NCBI RefSeq assembly: GCF_027594425.1
Contig: NZ_CP115159.1
Coordinates: 718,501 to 782,500 of the forward strand
Source: Zunongwangia sp. HGR-M22
Lineage (GTDB): Bacteria; Bacteroidota; Bacteroidia; Flavobacteriales; Flavobacteriaceae
Reading direction: 5' to 3'
DNA length: 64,000 nt
Shown: one piece after another, positions 28,025 to 37,019 of the stretch
How the letters are laid out: every line of letters begins with the position of its first letter
Numbering within the stretch: position 1 is the first letter of the stretch
The notes under the pieces: generated by a model
Databases searched by the model: none
What the model was told of the DNA's origin: nothing
The model's input: the letters and a program-made list of their open reading frames with translations, nothing else
Made by a program: the position numbers and the translations under genes

Positions 28025-28639
28025 TTAAAGATCTTCCAGAAGAAGCAAATACAAATTTTTGCTACTACTACCGTAGCTCATAAAATCACTTTCTTTCTGT
28101 GGTTCAAAATTCTTAATGGTGGTAATATTTGAAGGAATTCGTTGTTTATTTTTAAACTTGATACCTCGCAAACCTTCACCGATACTGTCTATTAATTGGC
28201 TTGTAGAAGATAAGATAATAAAATCTGCCGGTAATTCTCTAAGCTTCCTTTCTTTAATCTGGTTGCTAGAGATAAGTATAGATCCATCATTGGCAACTAG
28301 ATATTCGCAGGTAGAAAGAAAAAAAGGAGCGTTTGCTGAAGAATTAAAATCTAAATTAAAACTATCGAATTTATTTTTTAAATTTTCATCAAAGCAACAA
28401 CACTGCTTTTCGTACCAATCATTTTCTAGAAGAATATTATCAAAGGCTTCCTGAATTTCAGCCTCATCTTCACAATATAAAAATTTTCCCCCGTTATTTT
28501 TGAAATTCAGCATAAAACGTTCATCGGTGGGAAGTTTCACCTCTGGCATATATTTCCCACGATCAGTTTTATCAGGCGTTTCCTGATCTTTGTCTGATTT
28601 TGATTTATTAGGGTTTAAGAATCTTCTAAATAGATTCAT
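28025..28639 (-). CDS. LUD-domain protein (LutC/YkgG family)
   Basis: A 204-residue LUD domain protein. In many bacteria LutC works with LutA and LutB in lactate oxidation, but neither partner is here. The N-terminus is a charged linker (about 1-40); the LUD fold follows, with ANDGSILISSNQIKERK and ADFIILSSTSQLIDSIGEGL as its most typical parts. It sits between ftsH and cdsA, an arrangement I recall as conserved in Flavobacteriia, so the role may differ from lactate metabolism. A terminator separates it from ftsH. Confidence 0.88.
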   Translation of the reverse strand: MNLFRRFLNPNKSKSDKDQETPDKTDRGKYMPEVKLPTDERFMLNFKNNGGKFLYCEDEAEIQEAFDNILLENDWYEKQCCCFDENLKNKFDSFNLDFNSSANAPFFLSTCEYLVANDGSILISSNQIKERKLRELPADFIILSSTSQLIDSIGEGLRGIKFKNKQRIPSNITTIKNFEPQKESDFMSYGSSSKNLYLLLLEDL

Positions 28640-28682
28640 ATAGTTCTGAGTGTGGTTGTAAACATCATTTTAATCAAAGGTA

Positions 28683-28720
28683 AAAAATCTTAATTTAACC
28701 CTTAGGTAAATTAAGATTTT
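28683..28720 (-). terminator. Hairpin terminator between ftsH and the LUD gene
   Basis: AAAATCTTAATTTA and TAAATTAAGATTTT form a long stem around a short loop, followed on the minus strand by Ts. It separates ftsH from the lutC-like, cdsA, psd unit. Confidence 0.82.
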
Positions 28721-28739
28721 TTAGCAGTTGATATAAATT

Positions 28740-30782
28740 TTATTTATCTATCGAAGAATTATTTTTAATTCCTTCGTCGCTTGAATTTTCAGGTAAATTT
28801 AGATTAGATGTAGTAGGAGCAGATTCTTCACTTTCTCTAACCTCATTTAAATGTGCCGTATTTTTATTGAATGGTCGTTCTCCAAAAATATTTTGTAAAT
28901 CGTCTTTAAAGATTACTTCTTTATCCAATAAAATTTCAGCTAACTGGGTAAGCTTATCTCTGTTTTCGGTTAAAAGATCTAAAGCTCTTTGATATTGACT
29001 TTCAATTAGATTTGAAATTTCTTTGTCAATAAGCTCCGATGTTTTTTCACTATATGGCTTCGTGAAATTGTATTCACTCTGTCCAGATGAATCATAGTAA
29101 GTAAGATTACCTACTTTATCATTTAGACCGTAAATAGTAACCATAGCTTTTGCTTGTTTAGTTACTTTTTCTAGATCACTTAAAGCACCTGTTGAAATTT
29201 TATCGAAAATAACCTTTTCTGCGGCGCGACCACCAAGAGCGGCGCACATCTCATCCAACATTTGCTCTGGCCTAACGATTAATCGCTCTTCAGGCAAATA
29301 CCAGGCAGCTCCTAAGGATTGTCCACGTGGTACAATGGTAACTTTTACTAGTGGCGCTGCATGCTCGAGCATCCAACTCACCGTGGCGTGACCAGCTTCG
29401 TGAAAAGCAATTGCTTTTTTCTCGTCTGGAGTAATAATTTTATTTTTCTTTTCAAGACCTCCTACAATACGATCTACGGCATCTAAGAAATCTTGTTTGC
29501 CCACCGCTTTGTTTCCTTTTCTGGCCGCGATAAGCGCTGCTTCGTTACAAACATTTGCAATGTCTGCACCAGAAAATCCCGGAGTCTGCTTTGCAAGAAA
29601 TTCAGTATCAAGTTCGTCGGCTACCTTTTTAAGTGGCTTTAAATGAACTTCAAAAATCTCACGTCTTTCATTTAAATCTGGAAGATCTACATAGATCTGT
29701 CTATCAAAACGACCAGCACGCATTAATGCTTTATCCAGAACATCTGCCCGGTTGGTTGCCGCAATTACAATTACATTGGTATTTGTGCCAAAACCATCCA
29801 TTTCAGTCAATAGCTGGTTTAGTGTGTTTTCACGCTCATCGTTAGATCCAGAAAAATTACTTTTTCCACGAGCGCGACCAATGGCATCAATCTCATCAAT
29901 AAAAATAATTGATGGAGATTTTTCTTTAGCTTGTTTAAATAAATCTCTAACTCTAGAGGCACCAACTCCAACAAACATCTCTACAAAATCTGATCCTGAA
30001 AGAGAGAAGAAAGGTACTTTGGCTTCACCGGCAACGGCTTTAGCTAATAATGTTTTACCAGTTCCAGGAGGTCCTACTAAAAGAGCTCCCTTTGGAATTT
30101 TACCACCTAAGCTGGTGTATTTTTCTGGTTGTTTTAAGAAGTCTACAATTTCCTGAACTTCTTCTTTAGCACCTTCTAATCCGGCAACGTTTTTAAAAGA
30201 GGTTTTTACATCTGTATTTTGATCAAATAACTTAGCCTTTGATTTTCCAATATTGAAAATTTGTCCACCGGCACCACCTGCGCCACCTGAACTCATTTTT
30301 CGCATAATGAAAATCCAAATACCAATGATAAGTACAAATGGTAACAGCGTAATTAGTATATCTCCCAAAACATTATTATCGCTATCGAAGCTAAGTTTAG
30401 CGCTAACATTGTCTTCTTTCTCAATAGTTTCTATATCTTCCTGAAATTTGTCTAAACTTCCTATCTGAAAACTATAATCTGGAGCACTACCGGTACTTAA
30501 AAAGTCTGATTCTCCACTTTTTTTGTGGATCGCTTTTTCTTTAGCCTCGTCGGTAAGATAAACTTTAGCGATCGATCTGTTTATGACAACTGTTTTCTGA
30601 ATATCTCCTTCAGAAAGGTAGTCCATGTACTGCTGAGGGGTGATTTTTGATGGTTCACCAAATCCACTTCCTCCAAAAAAGTTAATTCCTAAAAACACCA
30701 ATATGATTACTGCATAAATCCAATATGCACTAAACTTAGGTTTTTTAGGGTCTAATTTTTTATTTGATTGCTTTTTAGCCAT
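28740..30782 (-). CDS. ftsH: ATP-dependent zinc metalloprotease FtsH
   Basis: A 680-residue membrane AAA+ protease that degrades misfolded and regulatory membrane proteins. Two membrane spans (about 18-36 and 138-160) bracket a periplasmic domain. The AAA module has Walker A GPPGTGKT (about 237) and Walker [12 protein letters not shown]; the arginine-finger RAGRFDRQ follows. The zinc site HEAGH is near residue 460. A GGAGGAGG linker follows the second span. The tail ([18 protein letters not shown]) is longer and less conserved. It lies 21 bases after rsfS. Confidence 0.97.
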   Translation of the reverse strand: MAKKQSNKKLDPKKPKFSAYWIYAVIILVFLGINFFGGSGFGEPSKITPQQYMDYLSEGDIQKTVVINRSIAKVYLTDEAKEKAIHKKSGESDFLSTGSAPDYSFQIGSLDKFQEDIETIEKEDNVSAKLSFDSDNNVLGDILITLLPFVLIIGIWIFIMRKMSSGGAGGAGGQIFNIGKSKAKLFDQNTDVKTSFKNVAGLEGAKEEVQEIVDFLKQPEKYTSLGGKIPKGALLVGPPGTGKTLLAKAVAGEAKVPFFSLSGSDFVEMFVGVGASRVRDLFKQAKEKSPSIIFIDEIDAIGRARGKSNFSGSNDERENTLNQLLTEMDGFGTNTNVIVIAATNRADVLDKALMRAGRFDRQIYVDLPDLNERREIFEVHLKPLKKVADELDTEFLAKQTPGFSGADIANVCNEAALIAARKGNKAVGKQDFLDAVDRIVGGLEKKNKIITPDEKKAIAFHEAGHATVSWMLEHAAPLVKVTIVPRGQSLGAAWYLPEERLIVRPEQMLDEMCAALGGRAAEKVIFDKISTGALSDLEKVTKQAKAMVTIYGLNDKVGNLTYYDSSGQSEYNFTKPYSEKTSELIDKEISNLIESQYQRALDLLTENRDKLTQLAEILLDKEVIFKDDLQNIFGERPFNKNTAHLNEVRESEESAPTTSNLNLPENSSDEGIKNNSSIDK

Positions 30783-30803
30783 TCTTGGTCTTCTTCTAAA
30801 TAA

Positions 30804-31175
30804 TTAATACTTTGTTTCGATCGATGTGATCTTTGCATCTCCCCACAAACTTTCGATGTCGTAAAATTCTCTAATGTGTTTCTGGAACACATGAACAACA
30901 ACATTTACATAATCCATTAAAACCCACTCGGCATTTTCGCTACCTTCGATATGCCAGGGCTTATCTTTTAAAGCTTTACTTACGGATTTTTGAACTGAAT
31001 TAACTATGGCGTTTACCTGAGTGTTGGAAGTACCGTTGCAGATAACAAAATAATCACAAACTGTATTTTCAATCTCTCTTAAGTCGAGGATATCGATATC
31101 ATTTCCCTTTACATCTTCAATTCCCTTAATGATATGTGCTATAAGTTGATCGTTGTTTGTTACTTTTTTCGTCAT
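30804..31175 (-). CDS. rsfS: Ribosomal silencing factor RsfS
   Basis: A 123-residue RsfS/Iojap protein that binds ribosomal protein L14 and blocks subunit joining when nutrients run low. The core contains CDYFVICNGTSNTQVNAIV, WHIEGSENAEWVLMDY and VVVHVF. It is the first gene of a unit with ftsH and diverges from birA by 93 bases. An exact -7 box TAACTTTG on the minus strand at 31194-31201 sits just upstream. Confidence 0.95.
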   Translation of the reverse strand: MTKKVTNNDQLIAHIIKGIEDVKGNDIDILDLREIENTVCDYFVICNGTSNTQVNAIVNSVQKSVSKALKDKPWHIEGSENAEWVLMDYVNVVVHVFQKHIREFYDIESLWGDAKITSIETKY

Positions 31176-31268
31176 TAAATTTATTTATTTACGCAAAGTT
31201 ATGTTTTTTTGGCTTTTTATAGACCTACTTAACACAACATTTAGCGACAATCTTTTCATTAGTCTATT

Positions 31269-32000
31269 ATGCGTATAATCAAAGTTAATGCCATCCCGTC
31301 TACAAACGACTTTGCAAAGCAATATTACAATGATAATTCTAGCTTCGAATCTGTTTGCATTGCTGCCCGTTTTCAAACTAAAGGTAAGGGGCAAAGAGGA
31401 GCTGTTTGGAATGTTGCACCTGGCAAAAATCTAACTTTCAGCTTGCTTTATCCTAAAGTTAAGGTAACGGTTAATCATCATTTTTTATTAAATGCTGTCG
31501 TATCGTTGGCGGTGATTAAGGTTCTTGATAGGTTTAATGTTCCTAAATTATCTGTAAAATGGCCCAACGACATAATGTCAGTGAATTTTAAGATGTGTGG
31601 CATTCTTATCGAAAATATTCTAAAACAAACTGACATCGCGGCTAGTGTAATAGGTATTGGATTAAATGTAAATCAAGATGATTTTGGTAATCTTAAGCAG
31701 GCTTCTTCAATGAAATTACAAACCGGTAACGAATTTGATCTTGATGAAATTTTAAATAATATTTTGAAAGAGTTAGTAGGGAGACTCGAATTGCTTTCAG
31801 AAGAAAAAGAAACACTTATTTTAGAAGAATATGCTTCTTTGATGTTTAAGAAAGATATCGTTTCCACATTTCAATGGCCCAACGGAGAATATTTTAGCGG
31901 AATTATACGTGGAGTAACTACTAGCGGACTTTTAAATGTTGAAGTTAAAGATTCTGTTTATAAAACTTTCGATTTGAAAGAAGTAAAGCTGATGTATTAA
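31269..32000 (+). CDS. birA: Biotin--[acetyl-CoA-carboxylase] ligase
   Basis: A 243-residue biotin protein ligase that attaches biotin to the acetyl-CoA carboxylase carrier protein. It has the adenylate-binding GKGQRGAVWNVAPGKN loop (near residue 40), VKWPNDIM, and GIGLNVNQ. It lacks the N-terminal helix-turn-helix of E. coli BirA, so it is a catalytic-only form with no repressor role. The start is ATG at 31269. It diverges from rsfS and ends at a bidirectional terminator. Confidence 0.95.
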   Translation: MRIIKVNAIPSTNDFAKQYYNDNSSFESVCIAARFQTKGKGQRGAVWNVAPGKNLTFSLLYPKVKVTVNHHFLLNAVVSLAVIKVLDRFNVPKLSVKWPNDIMSVNFKMCGILIENILKQTDIAASVIGIGLNVNQDDFGNLKQASSMKLQTGNEFDLDEILNNILKELVGRLELLSEEKETLILEEYASLMFKKDIVSTFQWPNGEYFSGIIRGVTTSGLLNVEVKDSVYKTFDLKEVKLMY

Positions 32001-32041
32001 AAAAAGCTGTTTCAAAACATTGAATTTTAAAACAGCTTTTA
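32001..32041. terminator. Bidirectional hairpin terminator
   Basis: AAAAGCTGTTT and AAACAGCTTTT arms around a 17-base loop between the converging birA and SRPBCC genes, with A/T runs on both sides. Confidence 0.85.
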
Positions 32042-32061
32042 GATTTATCGAATATCGTAAA

Positions 32062-32451
32062 CTATAATTTAGAAATATTTTCGCTCAGGCTATTTATAAA
32101 TTTCTGTAATGGACTTTTAACCATCATCGCCATCATCGCATTAAATTCACCGTTAAATAAAAGCTGAACTTCGCTACCTGTACCAGCCTGATCGATATGA
32201 ATAGTTAGGGTGAAAGGAAATTTATCAGATCCAGAACCTAAAACCACTAAATTTGGCTCGTCGGTATTCACTATTTTAAGTGCAATCTCTGGCATTCCTT
32301 TTAATTGAAAAAGAAATTTCTCTGAAGACAATACCTCAAATTTCTCCTTGCTGCTAGGCATTATTTGATCGTAATTCTCTACGTTCGTCAGGAAATTGAA
32401 CATTTCTTGCTGACTCTTACTTGCAGTTACTTTTGGACTTTCTAAATTCAT
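32062..32451 (-). CDS. SRPBCC-family protein downstream of pyrE
   Basis: A 129-residue protein predicted to adopt the START/SRPBCC fold, which encloses a hydrophobic ligand pocket: LESPKVTASKSQQEMFNFLT at the N-terminus, a central beta region, and a long C-terminal helix (MVKSPLQKFINSLSENISKL). The ligand is unknown. It follows pyrE by 1 base, so it is co-translated, yet I know of no link to pyrimidine synthesis. A terminator closes the unit. Confidence 0.85.
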   Translation of the reverse strand: MNLESPKVTASKSQQEMFNFLTNVENYDQIMPSSKEKFEVLSSEKFLFQLKGMPEIALKIVNTDEPNLVVLGSGSDKFPFTLTIHIDQAGTGSEVQLLFNGEFNAMMAMMVKSPLQKFINSLSENISKL

Positions 32452-32452
32452 A

Positions 32453-33097
32453 CTATAGTGGGCTCCATTTTGCCGGATCTTCTCTCCAGCTTTTTAAAAT
32501 TTCAACTTCAGATTCTTTAATATAACTGGTACGTTGCGCAGTATCAATTAGATATTCGTAATTGCTTAATGTATGAACCTCTAGATTGGCGTTCTTAATG
32601 TTTTCTTCAGCAATATCGAAACCATAAGAAAATATAGCTAGCATGCCCTTTACATTGGCTCCGCTATCCCTAAGTGCTTTTACTGCATTTAAACTACTCC
32701 CGCCTGTACTAATAAGATCTTCGATAACAACGACGGTTTGCCCTGCTTCAAGATTTCCTTCGATCTGGTTTTTTCTTCCATGAGATTTAGCTTCAGGTCG
32801 AACATATACAAAAGGAAGACTTAAATACTCAGCAACTAGCATTCCTATACCTATGGCTCCGGTAGCTACAGCTGCGATTACATCGGGTTTTCCGTAAATT
32901 TCTTCTATCTGCTTAGCAAAGTTTTCTCGTATAAAATTTCTTATTAAAGGATAAGAGAGTACTATACGATTATCGCAGTATATAGGAGACTTCCATCCAC
33001 TGGCCCATGTAAATGGCTCTTGTGGTTCTAATTTAATTGCTTTAATTTGCAATAATACTTCAGCAGTTTTTATTGCTGTTTCTTTGTTTAAAATCAT
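32453..33097 (-). CDS. pyrE: Orotate phosphoribosyltransferase
   Basis: A 214-residue PRTase that joins orotate and PRPP to make OMP in pyrimidine synthesis. The PRPP-binding motif is VVVIEDLISTGGSSLNA (near residue 120); the flexible catalytic loop has PEAKSHGRKNQIEG. Its ATG (33095-33097) is only 7 bases from the oppositely directed Nudix start at 33105, and a TACATTTG box at 33102-33109 lies 4 bases before the pyrE ATG, so the pyrE mRNA may have almost no 5' leader. Confidence 0.96.
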   Translation of the reverse strand: MILNKETAIKTAEVLLQIKAIKLEPQEPFTWASGWKSPIYCDNRIVLSYPLIRNFIRENFAKQIEEIYGKPDVIAAVATGAIGIGMLVAEYLSLPFVYVRPEAKSHGRKNQIEGNLEAGQTVVVIEDLISTGGSSLNAVKALRDSGANVKGMLAIFSYGFDIAEENIKNANLEVHTLSNYEYLIDTAQRTSYIKESEVEILKSWREDPAKWSPL

Positions 33098-33104
33098 ACT
33101 ACAA

Positions 33105-33728
33105 ATGTATAAAGTTTTTGTGAATGATACCCCGATAATTCTTTCTACAAATAAAGATTTAGGAGGTGAGTATAAAACTTATTCGATTAAAACCGTACGA
33201 TTAAAGCGTTTAATCAGAAAAATAAATAAGGGGAAAATTACTCATGTAAATTTATACCACAAAAAAGAAGAAAAACTGCTTAAATTTCTACGGAAAAAGA
33301 TAAAACCTGTTATTGCAGGTGGTGGTAAGGTATATAATCCAAAAGGGGAAATACTTTTTATATTCAGAAATGATAAGTGGGATCTTCCAAAAGGTAAGAT
33401 TGAAAAAGGAGAGAGTATTGAAGAATGTGCTATTAGAGAAGTAGAAGAAGAAACTGCAATTTCGGGTTTAGAAATTACAAGCTTTCTTAGAACTACATTT
33501 CATATATTTAAACGTAAAGGCAAATATCGCCTAAAAGAAACATACTGGTATAACATGACCAGTAATTTTGATGGTGAATTAATTCCGCAAGAAAAAGAAG
33601 GTATAGAAAAGGTGAAATGGAAAAGTCCTGCCAAAGCTGAAAAAGCCCTTGATAACTCTTACGCAAACATCAAATTGTTGTTTGAGGACGAAGAAATTCC
33701 TGCTCCAAAAATTAACGTGGAATCCTGA
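33105..33728 (+). CDS. Nudix hydrolase
   Basis: A 207-residue protein with a central Nudix domain: the box G-x5-E-x7-REVEEE is in GKIEKGESIEECAIREVEEE (near residue 100). An N-terminal region of about 65 residues (MYKVFVNDTPIILSTNK) is typical of a flavobacterial subgroup. The substrate, a nucleoside diphosphate linked to another moiety, cannot be told. I chose the ATG at 33105; an upstream in-frame codon at 33084 would run into pyrE. Its last 17 bases overlap the converging peptidase gene. Confidence 0.92.
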   Translation: MYKVFVNDTPIILSTNKDLGGEYKTYSIKTVRLKRLIRKINKGKITHVNLYHKKEEKLLKFLRKKIKPVIAGGGKVYNPKGEILFIFRNDKWDLPKGKIEKGESIEECAIREVEEETAISGLEITSFLRTTFHIFKRKGKYRLKETYWYNMTSNFDGELIPQEKEGIEKVKWKSPAKAEKALDNSYANIKLLFEDEEIPAPKINVES

Positions 33729-35463
33729 AAATCGGATATTGCAAATGTGCCGCTTCATAATATTTAGAATGTTTATGTATCCATTCTAATTGTGCATACC
33801 AATTTTTGGCGAAATCGGCATTGTTATTTTTTTCTTCCTCAAAGGAACTTTTTAATTCTGGGTTTTTATCCAGTAGATCTTTCGCAATATCTTCGAAAAC
33901 ATAAGGCGAGAAATGTTCTTTTTGCTGAAGTACGGTATCGAAATAATTCCAATTGAAGAAGGAATCTTCTGCAGCCGGTTCTAGCATTTCCAGCAAATAT
34001 CTAACGCCATCCTGAAAGGTACTTACATAGTAATCTCCTTTTCTAAAGGAAATTGAATCCATGCTTGCCGAGACTTCGATATTTTTATGCATGTAGTGCC
34101 CTTCGTAGGCTGATTCTACAGTTTCGTAATTTTCAATTTTGTATTGCTGAACATATAAAACGGTATCCTTATCAAAAGCTTTCATTTTAATATTATTCAT
34201 CTTCAAAAGATCGATGACGTTCCACCATCCTTGCGGAATAATATATCCTCTGGGAATATCAACACGGTCTTCAGCCACAAAATTATTGAAATATTCGATG
34301 TCTTTTGTAAAAGGTTTATTGCGATCGTATTTTAATCGTTCTCCACCGGTAACTTCACTCGGTATCATTTCGCCTTCAAATCCTTTAAACTCACGTATAC
34401 TGGGATTTTCCATATTTGGTTTGTAGTGAATAGGATACCAGCGTTTGGTGAGATATTTCTTATTTTCTGAAGCTCTTAGTTCTTTTATTTTTTCAGATTG
34501 ATTATCTGTAATGGCGATCATCGACCGCATTAACTCGTAAGTTCCCCAAACACGTTTGTCGTAAGGTTTAAGCATGTGGGTTTCTACCATCATCCCTAAA
34601 GTATTCCACATAGTAGTATATCCTGTAGAATAGCGAGGATAATCTACAAATTGAGAAAATCCTTTTTCAGGAACTTCATTAAAAACATTTACGTAAGGCG
34701 TAATATCAAGATTCTTCTTTTTTAGAGAATCTTCTAAAGCCGGCATCATGGTTTCATCCAAGTATTTGCCAATATCGCCACCTAATCTATCGTGCTGAGT
34801 AAAAAGATGTGTTAATGTATATTGATAATCGGCGCCGTTGCTTACATGATTATCTATAAAAACTTCAGGTTCTAAATAATGATATATTTTATAAAAAGCG
34901 CGCGCATTTTTAGTATCTGCTTTAGCAAAATCACGGTTTAGATCGTAGTTACGAGCATTTCCTCTAAATCCGTATGCTTTAGGGCCATTTTGGTTGGTTC
35001 TGGAAAATGAGTTTCTATTTAGTGCACCCCCAATATTATAAATGGGAATGGTAGCTAAAACTACGTTCTCTGGAATTTTTATAGAATCTTGCGCCAAATC
35101 TCTAAAAAGCATCATTGTCGCATCGATACCATCACTTTCCCCCGGATGGATTCCATTTAATACTAATAAAATACTTTTATCTTCTTTAATTTTATCAATA
35201 TCAAACTGGGCATCTGGATTATAAATTGCCAAATGCAAAGGCTTACCGCTGTCTGTAGTATCAAAAGCTTTTAATTGTACTGAAGAATAAACTTTAGAAA
35301 GATCTTCGTAAAACTGAATTACATTAGGATAAATATCGGTTTCCTTACCTTTCGATTTTTCAAAACGTGTGGTAAAATCATATTCGTCCTGTAGTTGATA
35401 CTTAGAAAAATCGCAGGAACTAAAAACAATCAGTATAAAACCAAAGAAAAGAAGTCTTTCCAT
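33712..35463 (-). CDS. M14-family zinc carboxypeptidase-like lipoprotein
   Basis: A 583-residue protein with a lipoprotein signal (MERLLFFGFILIVFSSC) and an M14 peptidase domain: zinc ligands in NGIHPGESDG (His and Glu), RNYDLNRDF as the substrate-binding segment, and further His residues downstream (IDNHVSNGADYQY). The C-terminal 250 residues form an extra domain seen in the Bacteroidota branch. It should act at the cell surface or in the periplasm, trimming peptides or peptidoglycan fragments. I used the ATG at 35463 because the lipobox then lies at the normal distance; an in-frame ATG at 35481 is less likely. Confidence 0.88.
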   Translation of the reverse strand: MERLLFFGFILIVFSSCDFSKYQLQDEYDFTTRFEKSKGKETDIYPNVIQFYEDLSKVYSSVQLKAFDTTDSGKPLHLAIYNPDAQFDIDKIKEDKSILLVLNGIHPGESDGIDATMMLFRDLAQDSIKIPENVVLATIPIYNIGGALNRNSFSRTNQNGPKAYGFRGNARNYDLNRDFAKADTKNARAFYKIYHYLEPEVFIDNHVSNGADYQYTLTHLFTQHDRLGGDIGKYLDETMMPALEDSLKKKNLDITPYVNVFNEVPEKGFSQFVDYPRYSTGYTTMWNTLGMMVETHMLKPYDKRVWGTYELMRSMIAITDNQSEKIKELRASENKKYLTKRWYPIHYKPNMENPSIREFKGFEGEMIPSEVTGGERLKYDRNKPFTKDIEYFNNFVAEDRVDIPRGYIIPQGWWNVIDLLKMNNIKMKAFDKDTVLYVQQYKIENYETVESAYEGHYMHKNIEVSASMDSISFRKGDYYVSTFQDGVRYLLEMLEPAAEDSFFNWNYFDTVLQQKEHFSPYVFEDIAKDLLDKNPELKSSFEEEKNNNADFAKNWYAQLEWIHKHSKYYEAAHLQYPIFRIPR

Positions 35464-35702
35464 AGATACGTAATAACACAAAAAATAGGCTGTAAACTTA
35501 CTTAAAATATGTTGAAGCTACTAGTTTAGATACTTATTAATGGGCTTCGCCATAGAAATAGATGGTGATTTTGCTGCTTTGCTGTCTTCACTTTTCACAA
35601 AATATTCTAAGTATAAGCTTTTTGTTGTTAAACTATACTTAATCACTGCTTTTGATTTTCATTTAGGCGTATTTCAGATTATTTTCGGGAAAAATGCTAA
35701 AC

Positions 35703-36992
35703 ATGAAAAAGAAAATTATAAGTGTAGGTTTACTAACATTTGTTGGTTTTGCTGGATTTGCACAAATGCAGGAAAATTTAAGTAAGAAAAAGAAAAAGGA
35801 ATTGGCAGGTCAACCATCTGTAACTGTAGAAACAACTGTAGGTTCTCTGCAATTGCCTTCTCCATATTCTTCAGAGTCTGTAGAAAAAAACAGCAAATTA
35901 GTGCCCTGGCCAGAAGGAAAAATGCCAGTAGCACCAAAAGGCTTTACTGTTTCTAAGTTTGCTGAAGACCTAGAGCATCCAAGAAGATCTTATGTAGCTC
36001 CAAACGAAAAAGATATTTTTGTAGTCGAAAGTGACGATGCTAAAAAAAGTGCGAATAGAATCACGCTTTTAAGGGATGCTAACCAAGATGGTAAACCAGA
36101 AGAGCGCTTTATTTTTGCAGAAAACTTAAATCAACCCTACGGAATGCTTATCCTAGACGGTTATTTTTATGTGGCAAATGTAGATGCTATAAAAAGATGG
36201 CCTTATAAAGAAGGTATGACTACGCTTGAAGGTGAAGGAGAATTGGTGAAGGATCTTCCTGCCGGTGGCTACAATCACCATTGGACGCGAAATTTGATTG
36301 CCAGCAAAGATGGTAAAAAACTGGTAGTTACTGTTGGCTCTTCAAGTAACGCAGGAGAACACGGGATGGAAAAAGAAAAGCGCAGAGCTAATGTGCTTAT
36401 GATGGATCCAGATGGATCTAACGAAGTTGTATACGCTGCGGGACTTAGAAATCCAGTGGGCATAGATTACAATCCAATTACCGGTGAGCTTTGGGCTGCC
36501 GTTAACGAACGTGATAAACTTGGTGATAATCTGGTGCCAGATTATGTAACTAGTGTAAAACAAAATGGTTGGTACGGTTGGCCATATTCTTATTATGGTG
36601 ATATCAAAGATCCTAGATGGCATAAAGAACCACATAACGATATGGTAGAAAAAGCTATAATTCCAGATGTTCCGGTAGGTTCTCATACGGCTTCATTAGG
36701 TCTAGCATTTTACAATAAAGATCAATTCCCTGCCCGCTATAAAAACGGAGCATTTGTAGGACAACATGGTTCTTGGAATCGTTCTAATTTTGCAGGATAC
36801 AAGGTGATATTTATTCCGTTTGATGCCAATGGGAAACCACAGCAACCAGAAGATTTTCTAACTGGATTTATAGCCAGTGAAGATGGCAGCAAAGTATATG
36901 GTCGCCCGGTGGGGGTTACAACTTTGCCTAATGGAGATCTTTTGGTAAATGATGATAATGGAGGAGTGATTTGGAGAGTTTCTGCTGAATAA
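35703..36992 (+). CDS. PQQ-dependent sugar dehydrogenase-like secreted protein
   Basis: A secreted protein of about 429 residues with a signal peptide (MKKKIISVGLLTFVGFAGFA) and a six-bladed beta-propeller of the soluble glucose/L-sorbosone dehydrogenase family. Typical features are NLNQPYGMLILDGYFYVAN, LRNPVGIDYNPITGELWA, NERDKLGDNLVPDY and HGSWNRSNFAGYKV. Known members oxidise aldoses with PQQ and calcium, but whether this one binds PQQ is not proven. It is followed 27 bases later by the TonB receptor, suggesting a shared unit. An in-frame ATG at 35694 is an alternative start. Confidence 0.88.
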   Translation: MKKKIISVGLLTFVGFAGFAQMQENLSKKKKKELAGQPSVTVETTVGSLQLPSPYSSESVEKNSKLVPWPEGKMPVAPKGFTVSKFAEDLEHPRRSYVAPNEKDIFVVESDDAKKSANRITLLRDANQDGKPEERFIFAENLNQPYGMLILDGYFYVANVDAIKRWPYKEGMTTLEGEGELVKDLPAGGYNHHWTRNLIASKDGKKLVVTVGSSSNAGEHGMEKEKRRANVLMMDPDGSNEVVYAAGLRNPVGIDYNPITGELWAAVNERDKLGDNLVPDYVTSVKQNGWYGWPYSYYGDIKDPRWHKEPHNDMVEKAIIPDVPVGSHTASLGLAFYNKDQFPARYKNGAFVGQHGSWNRSNFAGYKVIFIPFDANGKPQQPEDFLTGFIASEDGSKVYGRPVGVTTLPNGDLLVNDDNGGVIWRVSAE

Positions 36993-37019
36993 TTATTAGC
37001 TCATTAAAAAAAACGAAAT

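Noticed and set aside
35540..35785. An 81-codon plus-strand frame before the PQQ-type dehydrogenase
   Set aside because: It overlaps the signal peptide of the dehydrogenase in another frame and has no family likeness.
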